From Haladaptatus sp. DJG-WS-42 (lineage in GTDB: Archaea > Halobacteriota > Halobacteria > Halobacteriales > Halococcaceae): a stretch of DNA of 64,000 nt. A program made the translations under genes and the position numbers. How positions within the stretch are numbered: position 1 is the stretch's first letter; each line of letters starts with the position of its first letter. The stretch spans positions 558,001 to 622,000 of the forward strand of contig NZ_CP147243.1 of the NCBI RefSeq assembly GCF_037198285.1, written 5' to 3'. The notes under the pieces were generated by a model. It saw nothing but the letters and a program-made list of their open reading frames with translations. It searched no databases and was not told the origin of the DNA. This document shows positions 26,377 through 35,065 of this stretch, piece after piece.

Positions 26377-26544
26377 ATGAGCCTTGAACTCGAACACGAC
26401 TGCCCACACTGTGAGGAATCTAGAATCTTCTACAAGGCAGCCAGCATGACGGTTCACCTCGGAACCAAGACCAAGTGGCGCTGCCCAGAGTGTAACTACG
26501 CGTTCATCAAAATCAACGGCATCGACTCGAGCGCCTCCGCGTAA
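26377..26544 (+). CDS. Small zinc-ribbon protein (55 aa)
   Basis: The 55-residue frame, starting MSLELEHDCPHC, has two CxxC knuckles: CPHC near residue 9 and CPEC near residue 37. They are separated by a hydrophobic stretch FYKAASMTVHLGTKTKWR. This is the pattern of a widespread haloarchaeal single-zinc-ribbon family of unknown function. Start 26377 is preferred because a TATA-like TTCAATT is 25-30 nt upstream; ATG 26368 would add three residues. It lies unlinked between trkH and a methyltransferase. Confidence 0.75.
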   Translation: MSLELEHDCPHCEESRIFYKAASMTVHLGTKTKWRCPECNYAFIKINGIDSSASA

Positions 26545-26850
26545 GCTCGAGCGCCTTTTCCAACACCCAGTTTCAGAGTGCCAACAGTGGGCGGCCAACC
26601 CCGGGGGTTCGGGCCGTGAAGAGTGGGTATCCCGTATGACTGACTCTGCACGCTCGAGTGCCATCGCTGTCGCGTTGCACGCAGCCACGACGAAAAATGG
26701 CGGGATTTGCCCGGAGATCGACCACAGGTGGCAATTTCGAACCGGAAGAGCTGCCCAGACAGCTAACGGATAAACCGTATAGTGAGATATTAAATTGTCG
26801 CGGTGCGATAGAGCCGAGGTGTTGAAGCGTATCGACGCCTAGCGGCCGGT
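26545..26850. other. Intergenic region upstream of the methyltransferase
   Basis: This 306-bp stretch contains no convincing coding sequence. A 45-codon frame from 26636 is not recognisable. The AT-rich patch near 26785-26800 (GATATTAAATTG) probably includes the promoter of the methyltransferase. Confidence 0.4.
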
Positions 26851-27447
26851 GTGACCCGATTTCAGAACACGCGGCAACCAGATTGGGACTGGTGGGGCGA
26901 ACTCTGGCCCGACCCAGTCGGGTTGTTGGAGAAAGTGGGTGTAGCCAAGCGAGATACGCTCGCAGACGTGGGCTGTGGCAACGGCTACTTTACCATTCCC
27001 GCGGCGACGATGCTCGAAGGACAGCTCTTCGCGATCGACCTCGACGAGTCACTCCTCTCACAGTTGCGTGCGGAACTCGACGAGCGAGCCATCGACAACG
27101 TCACCTGCGTCTGTTGTGATGCTCGTTCGCTCAGTGACCACATCCCACCCGTGGACGTGGCGTTCATGGCGAACACCTTCCACGGCGTTGAAGACCAGAC
27201 CGAATTTGCTGCCGAAGTCCGACGAACCCTCACCAGCGAGGGACGGTTTATCGTCGTCAATTGGCACGACTTACCCCAAAGTGAAACCGTCGTCGCTGGG
27301 AAGACGCGTGGCCCACCCGAGACGCTTCGGCTGACGCCAGAAGCGACACGCGAACGAGTTGTTCCAGCTGGGTTCGAACTGGTGTCCGAACGCGAACTGC
27401 CGCCGTATCACTACGCGCTCGTGTTCGAGCGAACAGAAAAATCCTAG
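26851..27447 (+). CDS. Class I SAM-dependent methyltransferase
   Basis: The 198-residue protein, with a GTG start, opens MTRFQNTRQPDWDWWGELWP. It has the SAM-binding motif I LADVGCGNGYFTIPAA near residue 37, an acidic residue on strand 2 (FAIDLDESLL) and motif IV-like VDVAFMANTFHG. It resembles UbiE/Methyltransf_11-type enzymes. The substrate is unknown. The stop codon overlaps the convergent PAP2 gene by 4 bp. The start is inferred from the conserved tryptophan-rich segment, not from an upstream signal. Confidence 0.85.
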   Translation: MTRFQNTRQPDWDWWGELWPDPVGLLEKVGVAKRDTLADVGCGNGYFTIPAATMLEGQLFAIDLDESLLSQLRAELDERAIDNVTCVCCDARSLSDHIPPVDVAFMANTFHGVEDQTEFAAEVRRTLTSEGRFIVVNWHDLPQSETVVAGKTRGPPETLRLTPEATRERVVPAGFELVSERELPPYHYALVFERTEKS

Positions 27448-28286
27448 CGAAGCCGGTTCAAGACGGGCAGCTCCCACGGATCTTTCCGCAGGAACTCGAA
27501 CACTTCGTAGTGGTGGCGAGCGATGTGGACGCTCCCGAGGCCGAGCATCGTTCCGGCGACAACGTCAGTGCCCCAGTGGATGCCGAGATACATCGTCGCC
27601 ATTACGACGCTCGCGGCGAGGAAGATGCTCGTCGGAAGCCAGTAGGGGTACTCTTTGCGCGTAAACCACGCGAGATACGCCACCGACACCGACAGCGAGG
27701 TGTGAAGCGACGGGAAGACGTTCGTGTTCGAGTTGACCTCACCCGTGAGCAGTTGCGACTGCGGGTACATCGAGTACATGAGCGGGTCGACGAGGTCGGG
27801 AATCAGGTTTCGTGGCCCATACGAGACGAACAGGATGTAGAACACGAGGCCGAGTGAGTAGTTGAGCGCGAAGGCAACGGCTGTTTGTTTCAGGTGTTTC
27901 GTCTCCCGCATCGCGAACGTGAGCACGAACGGGAACACGAGCAAGAACACGTAGCCGTAGAGGTAGATGAAGGAGAAGTACACGGTGAGCTGGTCGGTGG
28001 CAATCGACTGGATGAACGCGACGAAATCACCCTCTATCTGGTAGATGTAGCTCGTGATGTTGAGGCCAACCACCCACGAGATTTCCGGGCCGACCTGCCT
28101 CGCTACCTTGTTGATGCCGAGGATACCGAGGAGCAAGCCAAGATACGGCCCTGCTTCACGCAAGCGCGTCTGCCACGATTCGCGCAGTAGCGAGAGTTTC
28201 GTGGGGCCAATGAGCGTGAGCGACCCAACGGCAATCATTACGCCAACGCCAGCCGCGAGATACGCGAGAATGTCGAGTAGTGCCAT
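27444..28286 (-). CDS. Phosphatase PAP2 family membrane protein
   Basis: The 280-residue protein has about 6 membrane helices and the PAP2 motifs C2, NVFPSLHTSLS (the SxHT core), and C3, LGIHWGTDVVAG (with the catalytic His). The C1-like part is YGPRNLIPD. This is the inositol-phosphotransferase/AUR1-like type, which dephosphorylates lipid or isoprenoid phosphates at the membrane face. It lies 4 bp downstream of the binding-protein gene on the same strand, so the two are probably co-transcribed, and the LssY-like protein lies further upstream. Confidence 0.9.
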   Translation of the reverse strand: MALLDILAYLAAGVGVMIAVGSLTLIGPTKLSLLRESWQTRLREAGPYLGLLLGILGINKVARQVGPEISWVVGLNITSYIYQIEGDFVAFIQSIATDQLTVYFSFIYLYGYVFLLVFPFVLTFAMRETKHLKQTAVAFALNYSLGLVFYILFVSYGPRNLIPDLVDPLMYSMYPQSQLLTGEVNSNTNVFPSLHTSLSVSVAYLAWFTRKEYPYWLPTSIFLAASVVMATMYLGIHWGTDVVAGTMLGLGSVHIARHHYEVFEFLRKDPWELPVLNRLR

Positions 28287-28290
28287 TTGC

Positions 28291-30153
28291 TTATCGCCTC
28301 AGAAGTTCGCCGGATTCGTTGTATCGGAAGCCAGCTTCGCGGAATGATTCTTTTGCGAGTTCCACGTCGAGCGTGCCGTCCTCACCCGGGAAGGGAAGTT
28401 CAGGGTCTGTATCCGCCCAGACCAGATTCGGTGCGATCTCGGGATACGGGGCAAGCGGCGAGGCAATCGGCTCTGCATAGCCACCGAACACCTCGCTTAC
28501 GATGTACTGTTTGTCGAGCAGTTGCGCAACCGCCCGGCGAAAGCGCGGGTTGCTGAGCGGCGACTGACGGACGTTAAATCCGACGTGGTAGAACGACGAC
28601 GGCTTCGAGACGTGCAGTCTGAGCGCATCGGACCGGCCAATCTCGGCGATGACATCAGCGCCGAGTGGCGAGGCCGTCGCATCGACTTCGTCTTCTTCTA
28701 ACAGCGCAAGCGCCGCCCCATCGGAGGGCACGACGGTGAATTCGAGTGCCGAGGGCTCGAACCCACCTTGATACGGCGCGAGTGGCCCGTCGAACTCGCT
28801 CTGGCTGAGGAAGTGTGCCTCGAACGGCGCAAGCGTCAGCGACGCACCGCCTTCTGCGCTCACGAATTTAAGCGGTCCCGAGCCAACAGGCGTTTCGTTG
28901 CTCCAGATGAGCGCTTCGGTCACCCCGCCACCGGTGTCGAGACCGGCAATTGTGGCTTGGCCGGTTTTCGTCTCCCAGATGTGCTTTGGGAGCAGGGGAA
29001 GCGTGAACGCCGCCGTTGCCACTTCACGGCTGACGGCTTCAAACTCGATGCGGACGGTGCGGTCGCCCGTTTCAATTGCGTCGGCCACGAGCGTCGAGCG
29101 GTCCCGGAATCGCGGGGCTGGAACCGGACTTTCCAACTCTCCGACAGACGTGTCGGTTACGAAGTCGTAGGTGAACGATACGTCCTCGCCGGTGATGGGC
29201 GTGCCGTCGTGCCATTGGAGATCGTCGCGGAGGGTGAGTTCTGCGGTTGGCCCGGGTCCGGTCGACTCCACCCACTCCCACGAGCGGGCAAGCCACGGGA
29301 CGAGCTCGCCGTCGATGCGGCGGGCAAGTGGGTCGTACAACAGGTCCGTGATGTCGCCGTCACCGCGAAACTCAACGGCAATCGGGTTGAGATTCCGCGT
29401 TGCACGAGCATCCGTAAGCGTCATCCGAAGCGGCGGCTGAGTCGGCTCTTGAGTGGTATCTGTCTCGTTCGCGGTTTGATTCGTCGGTGTCGTCGGTTCT
29501 GTTACGTCCACCGTCGAGCGAAGGCGGAGATACCCGAGCGGCGTGTGCATGTCGGCCGCAGACCAGCCAGCGAAGCGGTCGCCTTGGGTCGCCCGTATCT
29601 CGTCTGGAATGGCGACTGGCGCGAACGGCTGGTCGCGCGCGACGGCCACTTGGGTCTCGTGGAGGGTTTTGACGCGGGCGTTGCCCGCTTGGCGGCGTTG
29701 GCTGTCGAGCAGGTCGTCGACGCCGAGATTTGCGTACCCAAACGGGTTCTGCCAGCCGGGTTCTGCGTCGAATCGTGAGTGGAGCAGCGAGTAGAGGAAC
29801 GTATCGCCATCGGTCGCCGGATGGCGCATCACGTAGATGTCGAACGACTGGTTCAACAACGTATCGCGTAGGAGTTCCTCCTCGGTCATCGGGACAATCG
29901 AGGTTTCGATGCCAACCTCGTTCAGATTCGACGAGAGTTGGCGCGCGATGTGCGTACACCGGGGGTCTGCATCTGCGGGGACGGTCTTTATCGACAGTGA
30001 AACCTGCTCTGGAGTATCGCGGTTTGCGAGCGAGCGGAGTTGGCGAATACACCCGCTGGTGGCGAGGAGACCGCCGCTCGCGAGACCCGCGAGCAGGTCG
30101 CGGCGACGAAGCGATAGCGAAGGGGCAGACGGAGAGGGAGGGTCAGGGGACAT
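28291..30153 (-). CDS. Peptide-type ABC substrate-binding lipoprotein with apparently permuted domain order
   Basis: The 620-residue protein has a twin-arginine lipoprotein signal (RRRDLL, lipobox ATSGC at Cys35). Residues about 241-620 match SBP family 5 from its usual N terminus: LLYDPLARR, WHDGTPITGEDVSFTYD, FNVRQSPLSNPRFRRAVAQL and FREAGFRYNESG. The match stops where family 5 would normally go on with its last third. Residues about 50-215 look like that missing third (ARQLSSNLNEVGIETSIVPM, FDIYVMRHPATDGDTF). They are joined to the rest by a Thr-rich linker (216-240). The domain is therefore circularly permuted. No permease or ATPase genes are adjacent. It is expected to be anchored outside the cell. 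Confidence 0.85.
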   Translation of the reverse strand: MSPDPPSPSAPSLSLRRRDLLAGLASGGLLATSGCIRQLRSLANRDTPEQVSLSIKTVPADADPRCTHIARQLSSNLNEVGIETSIVPMTEEELLRDTLLNQSFDIYVMRHPATDGDTFLYSLLHSRFDAEPGWQNPFGYANLGVDDLLDSQRRQAGNARVKTLHETQVAVARDQPFAPVAIPDEIRATQGDRFAGWSAADMHTPLGYLRLRSTVDVTEPTTPTNQTANETDTTQEPTQPPLRMTLTDARATRNLNPIAVEFRGDGDITDLLYDPLARRIDGELVPWLARSWEWVESTGPGPTAELTLRDDLQWHDGTPITGEDVSFTYDFVTDTSVGELESPVPAPRFRDRSTLVADAIETGDRTVRIEFEAVSREVATAAFTLPLLPKHIWETKTGQATIAGLDTGGGVTEALIWSNETPVGSGPLKFVSAEGGASLTLAPFEAHFLSQSEFDGPLAPYQGGFEPSALEFTVVPSDGAALALLEEDEVDATASPLGADVIAEIGRSDALRLHVSKPSSFYHVGFNVRQSPLSNPRFRRAVAQLLDKQYIVSEVFGGYAEPIASPLAPYPEIAPNLVWADTDPELPFPGEDGTLDVELAKESFREAGFRYNESGELLRR

Positions 30154-30309
30154 GGTGAAGGTGGCCGAAATGGAAGTCGGCGTCGTTCAATCGGAGTCAG
30201 ACGCTTTCGTAGTGAAAGCGTTTACTACACAGTTACTACGAGGGGCCTAATGCAGTCTCGTTGACGTGTTCCGTCCTACTGCGTGAATCCTAAAAAAATT
30301 ATAGATTTC

Positions 30310-31686
30310 TTACACCCAGCCGAGCAGTGGCCAGACGAGCGAGCACACCCAGAGGACGATGCCGCCGATAAAGTGGCGATTAATCCGTCCGTCGCCAGCC
30401 CCGTACCGCGCGCCGCCAGCTGCGATAATCCCAATGGCCACCGAGAGCACAATGCGGTGGAGCATGACGTTCACCGGAATCACCTCGATATCGATGTAGG
30501 CGTAGTCTGCGAGAATCCCAAAGCCAAGGCCGAACATGGCGAGGAAGAACGCATCGTCGCGCTCGAGCGGCTTGGCGAGGAGGTACGCCGTGAGCGGAAT
30601 CCCGCCCGCGATCATCGGGTAGAAGAACGCCGCGATGAGCTTTGGCGACTCCGTGATGCCCCACGACTCGACGGCGACGGCACCGACTCTGACGGCCAGC
30701 ATGATGGTGACCATCGAGCCGAACAAGAGCACGCTTCGAGGCGGGAGCGGCCATTGCGCACTGCGTTCGCGTACCTCGTCCAGCACGTCGTCCGTGCGCC
30801 GAGAGAGTGCGGGAACCAGCGCGAGTCCGAGCAGTGAGGCGAGCGACAGCGCAGTCGAATTCGTGTCGTCCAGTTCGACGCCGCTTCGATACCCTTCATC
30901 GAGGTCGATGATGGTTGTCCAGCCGTCCGCGTCGATGGTGCGGCGTGTCGCGTGATACTCTCTCGTGACGTCCGTCACGAACGGCGCGCCGATGAGGTCG
31001 CGTTCGACTTCTGTCCGGCCCTTTTCGAGGCTCCCGACGGTGTGACGGAGCCGGAACCAATCCCAGTGTTCGTGGTGGATTTGCATGGCCGTCCACGCAG
31101 ACTCGCCCGAACCACCCGCGTAGAGGCGGATGTGCGTGCGCGTGCCGAGATACGTGCCGTCGTGAACCTGGTACGTTTCTGGAACCCAGATGCCACCCTG
31201 ATTCGTGGGGTCTACCCCGGTCACGCCAGTCTGTCCGGCGGGATTGTGAATATAGACATAGCGGTCTGCACCGCGCGTACTCCCCCAGTTGATGCGCGGG
31301 CCGGGCTGTTGGCCGACGGGTTTCTCAGGTTGGGCAGGCACCCATTCGTCTCGCGTGACGTTCCACTCCGCGTCCGTCTGCTCCATCAAGATATACCGAA
31401 CGCGCGTCGCGTTCCCTGTCACAATCATGTTGATAGGGAGCGTCCGCTCGCTGAACGAGTGCGACCGACTCGTGTACGGCCACAGTCTCGCCGTGCTGTT
31501 GGCGTCGGCTTCGACGAGATGGACGCCTTCGGGGGTTTGTTGGAGGGAAGAGATCCGAGAGGCGTCTTGAACCGTCGTCGGATTGGCGAAAACCAGCAGC
31601 GAAAGGACGACGATTACGGCGGCAGAGAGGATGAGTACTCGCCGTCGGTCGAGTTTGTCAAGCATCCATTTGGGGAGTATGGGCAT
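30310..31686 (-). CDS. Membrane protein with LssY_C-like exterior domain
   Basis: The 458-residue protein has one N-terminal helix (RRRVLILSAAVIVVLSLLVF). Outside it is a domain of about 230 residues (30-270), with THIRLYAGGSGESAWTAMQ and a His-rich EVERDLIG segment, vaguely like the LssY C-terminal domain. About five helices follow (320-455). LssY_C domains are found fused to DedA/PAP2 lipid enzymes in bacteria, and a PAP2 gene lies nearby on the same strand; this supports the weak match. Function is unknown; an envelope-lipid role is a guess. Confidence 0.6.
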   Translation of the reverse strand: MPILPKWMLDKLDRRRVLILSAAVIVVLSLLVFANPTTVQDASRISSLQQTPEGVHLVEADANSTARLWPYTSRSHSFSERTLPINMIVTGNATRVRYILMEQTDAEWNVTRDEWVPAQPEKPVGQQPGPRINWGSTRGADRYVYIHNPAGQTGVTGVDPTNQGGIWVPETYQVHDGTYLGTRTHIRLYAGGSGESAWTAMQIHHEHWDWFRLRHTVGSLEKGRTEVERDLIGAPFVTDVTREYHATRRTIDADGWTTIIDLDEGYRSGVELDDTNSTALSLASLLGLALVPALSRRTDDVLDEVRERSAQWPLPPRSVLLFGSMVTIMLAVRVGAVAVESWGITESPKLIAAFFYPMIAGGIPLTAYLLAKPLERDDAFFLAMFGLGFGILADYAYIDIEVIPVNVMLHRIVLSVAIGIIAAGGARYGAGDGRINRHFIGGIVLWVCSLVWPLLGWV

Positions 31687-31738
31687 GCGCTACTTTATTT
31701 ATTTGGTGGCAAAACAATCGGAATTAACTGACTGTTGG

Positions 31739-33166
31739 TTATTCGTCAGCGTCGAGCGCGTGCCAGGAGAGCTGTGGGTTGCGGGCAGCCTGTACTTGGT
31801 CGATTCTGCGGGCGGCCGTCCGACTTGGTGCGGCTTCGAGTACCTCGGTGTCTTCGCCAACGACGTTGTTGAATGCGGTGGCGAGCTGGTCTAACGTCTC
31901 ACGGTTCTCGATTTCCGTCGGTTCGGTCATGAGCGCCTGCGAGACGATGTCCGGCCACTTCGTCGTTGGCGGGTGGACGCCGAAGTCAAGCATGCGCTTT
32001 GCCACGTCGGCTGCGTCTTGGTCGCCTGCACTGGCGACGAACTCGTGGTGGAACGGGCCGTAAGGCACCTCGTAGTCAATCTGGCTTGCGAGATAGTTCG
32101 CATTAAGCACCGCTTTCGCGCTCGCATCCGAGAGGCCCGCGTCGCCAAGCCGGTCGATGTAGGCAAACGCCCGGACGAGGACGAGCCAGTTGCCGTGGAA
32201 GCCGTGGACCTTGCCAATCGACTGTTCGGGGTCTGCGAGTTTGTAGCCACCCTTGTGGCGCTTGATATGCGGGCGTGGGAGGAACTCTTTGAGGCGCTCT
32301 GTGACCCCGACCGGGCCAGCACCCGGCCCGCCCCCGCCGTGGGGCGTGGCGAACGTCTTGTGGACGTTGTAGTGCATGATGTCGAAGCCCATGTCGCCGG
32401 GGCGCGCCCGGCCGAGCAGCGCGTTCAGATTCGCGCCGTCGTAGTAGAGCAAGCCGCCAGCGTCGTGGACGAGTGTGGCGATTTGCTCGATGTCGCGCTC
32501 GAACAGGCCAAGCGTGTTCGGGTTCGTGAGCATGAGCGCCGCTGTCTTTTCAGACACCGCAGCTTCAAGGGCGTCTAAGTCAACGCGCCCGTCGTCGTTG
32601 CTCGGCAGGGAAACCACGTCGTAGCCCGCGAGCGCCGCAGTTGCGAAGTTGGTTCCGTGTGCCGAATCCGGGACAATGATTTCCGTGCGTTCGTCGTCGC
32701 CGTTCGCCTCGTGGAAGGCTTTGGCGATGAGGATGCCCGTGAACTCACCGGCCGCGCCCGCGGGTGGCTGGAGCGTGACGGCGTCCATGCCGCCGATGCG
32801 CCCGAGGTAGTCCTGCAGTTTGTAGAGCAGTTCGAGCGTCCCCTGAATCGTCTCGTCCGGGCGTTCGGGGTGGACGGCTCCCGCGGGAATCGTCGAGATA
32901 TCGTCGGTAAACTTCGGGTTGTACTTCATCGTACAACTGCCAAGCGGGAACGGCCCCGACTCGATGCCATAGTTCATCTGGCTCAGCCGGGTGTAGTGGC
33001 GTGCAAGTTCGGGCTCTGAAAGGTCTGGGAGTTCGAGTGAGTCTCGCGTGAGCGAGGCCGGAAGCGGCGAGTTCTCGATTTTCACGTCTTTCGAACTCTT
33101 CTCAGAGAGGAGCGGTTCGTACACGTCGCCAGAGTCGTCCGTCCAGCGGGCTTGGTCGTAGAACAT
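31739..33166 (-). CDS. gcvPB: Glycine dehydrogenase (aminomethyl-transferring) subunit 2
   Basis: The 475-residue protein has the PLP-binding motif NVHKTFATPHGGGG, with the Lys that forms the Schiff base, and the GcvP-beta pattern LGSCTMKYNPK. It is half of the P protein, which decarboxylates glycine and moves the aminomethyl group to the H protein lipoyl arm. It starts one base after the stop of gcvPA and should be co-transcribed with it. Length fits the split form of the enzyme found in archaea. Confidence 0.97.
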   Translation of the reverse strand: MFYDQARWTDDSGDVYEPLLSEKSSKDVKIENSPLPASLTRDSLELPDLSEPELARHYTRLSQMNYGIESGPFPLGSCTMKYNPKFTDDISTIPAGAVHPERPDETIQGTLELLYKLQDYLGRIGGMDAVTLQPPAGAAGEFTGILIAKAFHEANGDDERTEIIVPDSAHGTNFATAALAGYDVVSLPSNDDGRVDLDALEAAVSEKTAALMLTNPNTLGLFERDIEQIATLVHDAGGLLYYDGANLNALLGRARPGDMGFDIMHYNVHKTFATPHGGGGPGAGPVGVTERLKEFLPRPHIKRHKGGYKLADPEQSIGKVHGFHGNWLVLVRAFAYIDRLGDAGLSDASAKAVLNANYLASQIDYEVPYGPFHHEFVASAGDQDAADVAKRMLDFGVHPPTTKWPDIVSQALMTEPTEIENRETLDQLATAFNNVVGEDTEVLEAAPSRTAARRIDQVQAARNPQLSWHALDADE

Positions 33167-34501
33167 CTAGGCGACCTCCGTGAATGCCGCGACGAACTCA
33201 TCGACGGCGACGGCGTTCGTTTCGGTGACGCACACTTGGACCTCGTGTTCACCGACTTGATGGACGGCGAAGCCTTTCTCTGCGAGGTCTGAAACGATCG
33301 CTGCCGCGGGTTGGTCGGTGTGGGCAACGAACTCACGGAAGTGATAGCGGTCGTGTACCGGCGCTTGGACGCCGCTGATGCTGTCAAGTCGTTCTGCGAG
33401 TTCTTCCGGGCGCGTCACACAATCTTTTGCGAGGTCAACGAGCCCGTCAGGGCCGAGCATCGAAATGTGCATCGCCGCACGGAGTGCGACCCACGCCTGA
33501 TTCGAGCAGATGTTCGAGGTGGCGCGCTCGCGGCGGATGTGCTGTTCGCGCGTCTGGAGCGTGAGCGTGTACGCACGCATGCCAGCCGAATCCTCAGAGA
33601 TGCCAACGAGGCGGCCAGGAACCTGCCGGAGGAACTTCTCGCGGCAGGCGAAGATGCCAAGCCCCATGCCGTAGCTCGTCGGGATGCCGAGCGTGGAGGC
33701 GTCGCCGACCACGACGTCCGCGCCAACGTCTGCGGGTTTTTCGAGCAGTGAGAGTGCGACGGGGTCACTGCCGAGGGTGAAAATCGCGTCGTGGTCGTGG
33801 GCGAGTTTGCCGAGTTTTGCGAGATTTTCTTCGATTGTCCCGCGGACGGTCGGGTTCTCTGCGTAAATCATGACCACGTCGTCATCGATGATTTCGGCGA
33901 GTGCGTCTACGTCCGCGTTGCCGTCACCCATGGGGAACGATTCGACGACCATCTCGGAGCCATCGACGTAGTTTTCGAGCACGTCGCGACGGCCCTCGGA
34001 GATGGACTTGGGGACGAGTACGCGGTGACCAGAGGTCTGACGCAGGCGGTGTGCGAGCGTCGCCGCCTCGCCGAGTGCGGTGGCCGCGTCGTACATCGAA
34101 CAGTTGGCGACTTCGAGGCCTGTGAGTTCGACCAGCATCGACTGGTATTCGAACAGCACTTGCAGGAAGCCTTGGGCGACTTCGGGTTGGTACTGTGTGT
34201 ATGAAGTCAGAAACTCAGAGCGAATCGAGAGGTTGTCCACGAGCGACGGAATGTAGTGGCTGTAGTGGCCTCGGCCGAGGAACTCGGTGAGCGAGGCGTT
34301 GCGATTCAACATCTTTTCTGCGCGTGCGCGGACGTCCTGTTCACTGCGCTGTTTGATGCCGAAGTTGCCGTCGAATTTGATGTCGTCTGGAATGTCGAAC
34401 AGTTCCTCTTCGCTCGCGACGGAGAGTACGTCGAGCATCGCCTCCGTTTCTGCTGGCGTATGCGGAGCGAACGGACTGCCTGGTGTTGCTGAGTCACTCA
34501 T
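33167..34501 (-). CDS. gcvPA: Glycine dehydrogenase (aminomethyl-transferring) subunit 1
   Basis: The 444-residue protein is the alpha half of the split P protein ([44 protein letters not shown]). The start at 34501 ([14 protein letters not shown]) is preferred to an upstream in-frame TTG at 34510. It is separated from gcvH by 180 bp, including a T-tract terminator, so gcvPA-gcvPB is probably a second transcription unit of the glycine cleavage system. The gene is intact. Confidence 0.96.
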   Translation of the reverse strand: MSDSATPGSPFAPHTPAETEAMLDVLSVASEEELFDIPDDIKFDGNFGIKQRSEQDVRARAEKMLNRNASLTEFLGRGHYSHYIPSLVDNLSIRSEFLTSYTQYQPEVAQGFLQVLFEYQSMLVELTGLEVANCSMYDAATALGEAATLAHRLRQTSGHRVLVPKSISEGRRDVLENYVDGSEMVVESFPMGDGNADVDALAEIIDDDVVMIYAENPTVRGTIEENLAKLGKLAHDHDAIFTLGSDPVALSLLEKPADVGADVVVGDASTLGIPTSYGMGLGIFACREKFLRQVPGRLVGISEDSAGMRAYTLTLQTREQHIRRERATSNICSNQAWVALRAAMHISMLGPDGLVDLAKDCVTRPEELAERLDSISGVQAPVHDRYHFREFVAHTDQPAAAIVSDLAEKGFAVHQVGEHEVQVCVTETNAVAVDEFVAAFTEVA

Positions 34502-34665
34502 AGTTTGCAAAGAAACGCTGTTGTCCGGTTTGTGGCCGCACGATGGTTGGGTGTTACAGACAATGGCATATGATTGCGTCGATTATCACGACGGTGTGTA
34601 TCGACAGTACGTCAGCGCAGGCGCGATACATGTCTGTGCATTGGGTCACGACACCGGGACACATG

Positions 34666-34670
34666 AAAAA
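34666..34670 (-). terminator. Oligo-T terminator after gcvTH
   Basis: Five A on the plus strand give a T-run on the transcript strand, 12 bp after the gcvH stop. This is a plausible archaeal terminator that separates gcvTH from gcvPAB. Confidence 0.4.
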
Positions 34671-34681
34671 GAGTCGCGTCG

Positions 34682-35065
34682 TTACGCGATTTGGTCTGCG
34701 TACGCCTCGGGCGTGAGGAGGGAGTCGAGTTCGCTCTCGTCTGCGAGTTCGAGTTCGAGCATCCAACCCTCGCCGTACGGGTCGTCGTTTACGAGTTCTG
34801 GCGCGTCGAACACCTGTTCGTTGACCGCCGTGACCGTGCCCGAAACCGGCGCATAGAGGTCGGAGACGGCTTTGATGGATTCGACCACGCCGAACTCTGC
34901 GCCTTGACTCACGTCGTCGCCAACGGCGGGCAGTTCAACGAACACGATGTCGCCAAGTTCGTCCTGGGCAAAGTCGGTGATGCCGATTTTTGCGGTTCCG
35001 TCTGCCGAGCGTGCCCATTCGTGCGATTCCTGATATTTGCGGTCGTCTGGTATGTCGAATGTCAT
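34682..35065 (-). CDS. gcvH: Glycine cleavage system H protein
   Basis: The 127-residue protein begins [19 protein letters not shown]. It has the lipoyl-Lys site in the motif [19 protein letters not shown], where the Lys of ESIKA is lipoylated. It shuttles the aminomethyl intermediate between P, T and L proteins. The ATG overlaps the gcvT stop by 4 bp, so it is translationally coupled to gcvT. Length matches bacterial and archaeal GcvH. The L protein gene is not in the window. Confidence 0.97.
   Translation of the reverse strand: MTFDIPDDRKYQESHEWARSADGTAKIGITDFAQDELGDIVFVELPAVGDDVSQGAEFGVVESIKAVSDLYAPVSGTVTAVNEQVFDAPELVNDDPYGEGWMLELELADESELDSLLTPEAYADQIA

Noticed and set aside
28768-29778. 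336-codon plus frame
   Set aside because: Antisense to the binding-protein gene, with no motifs and many Arg.
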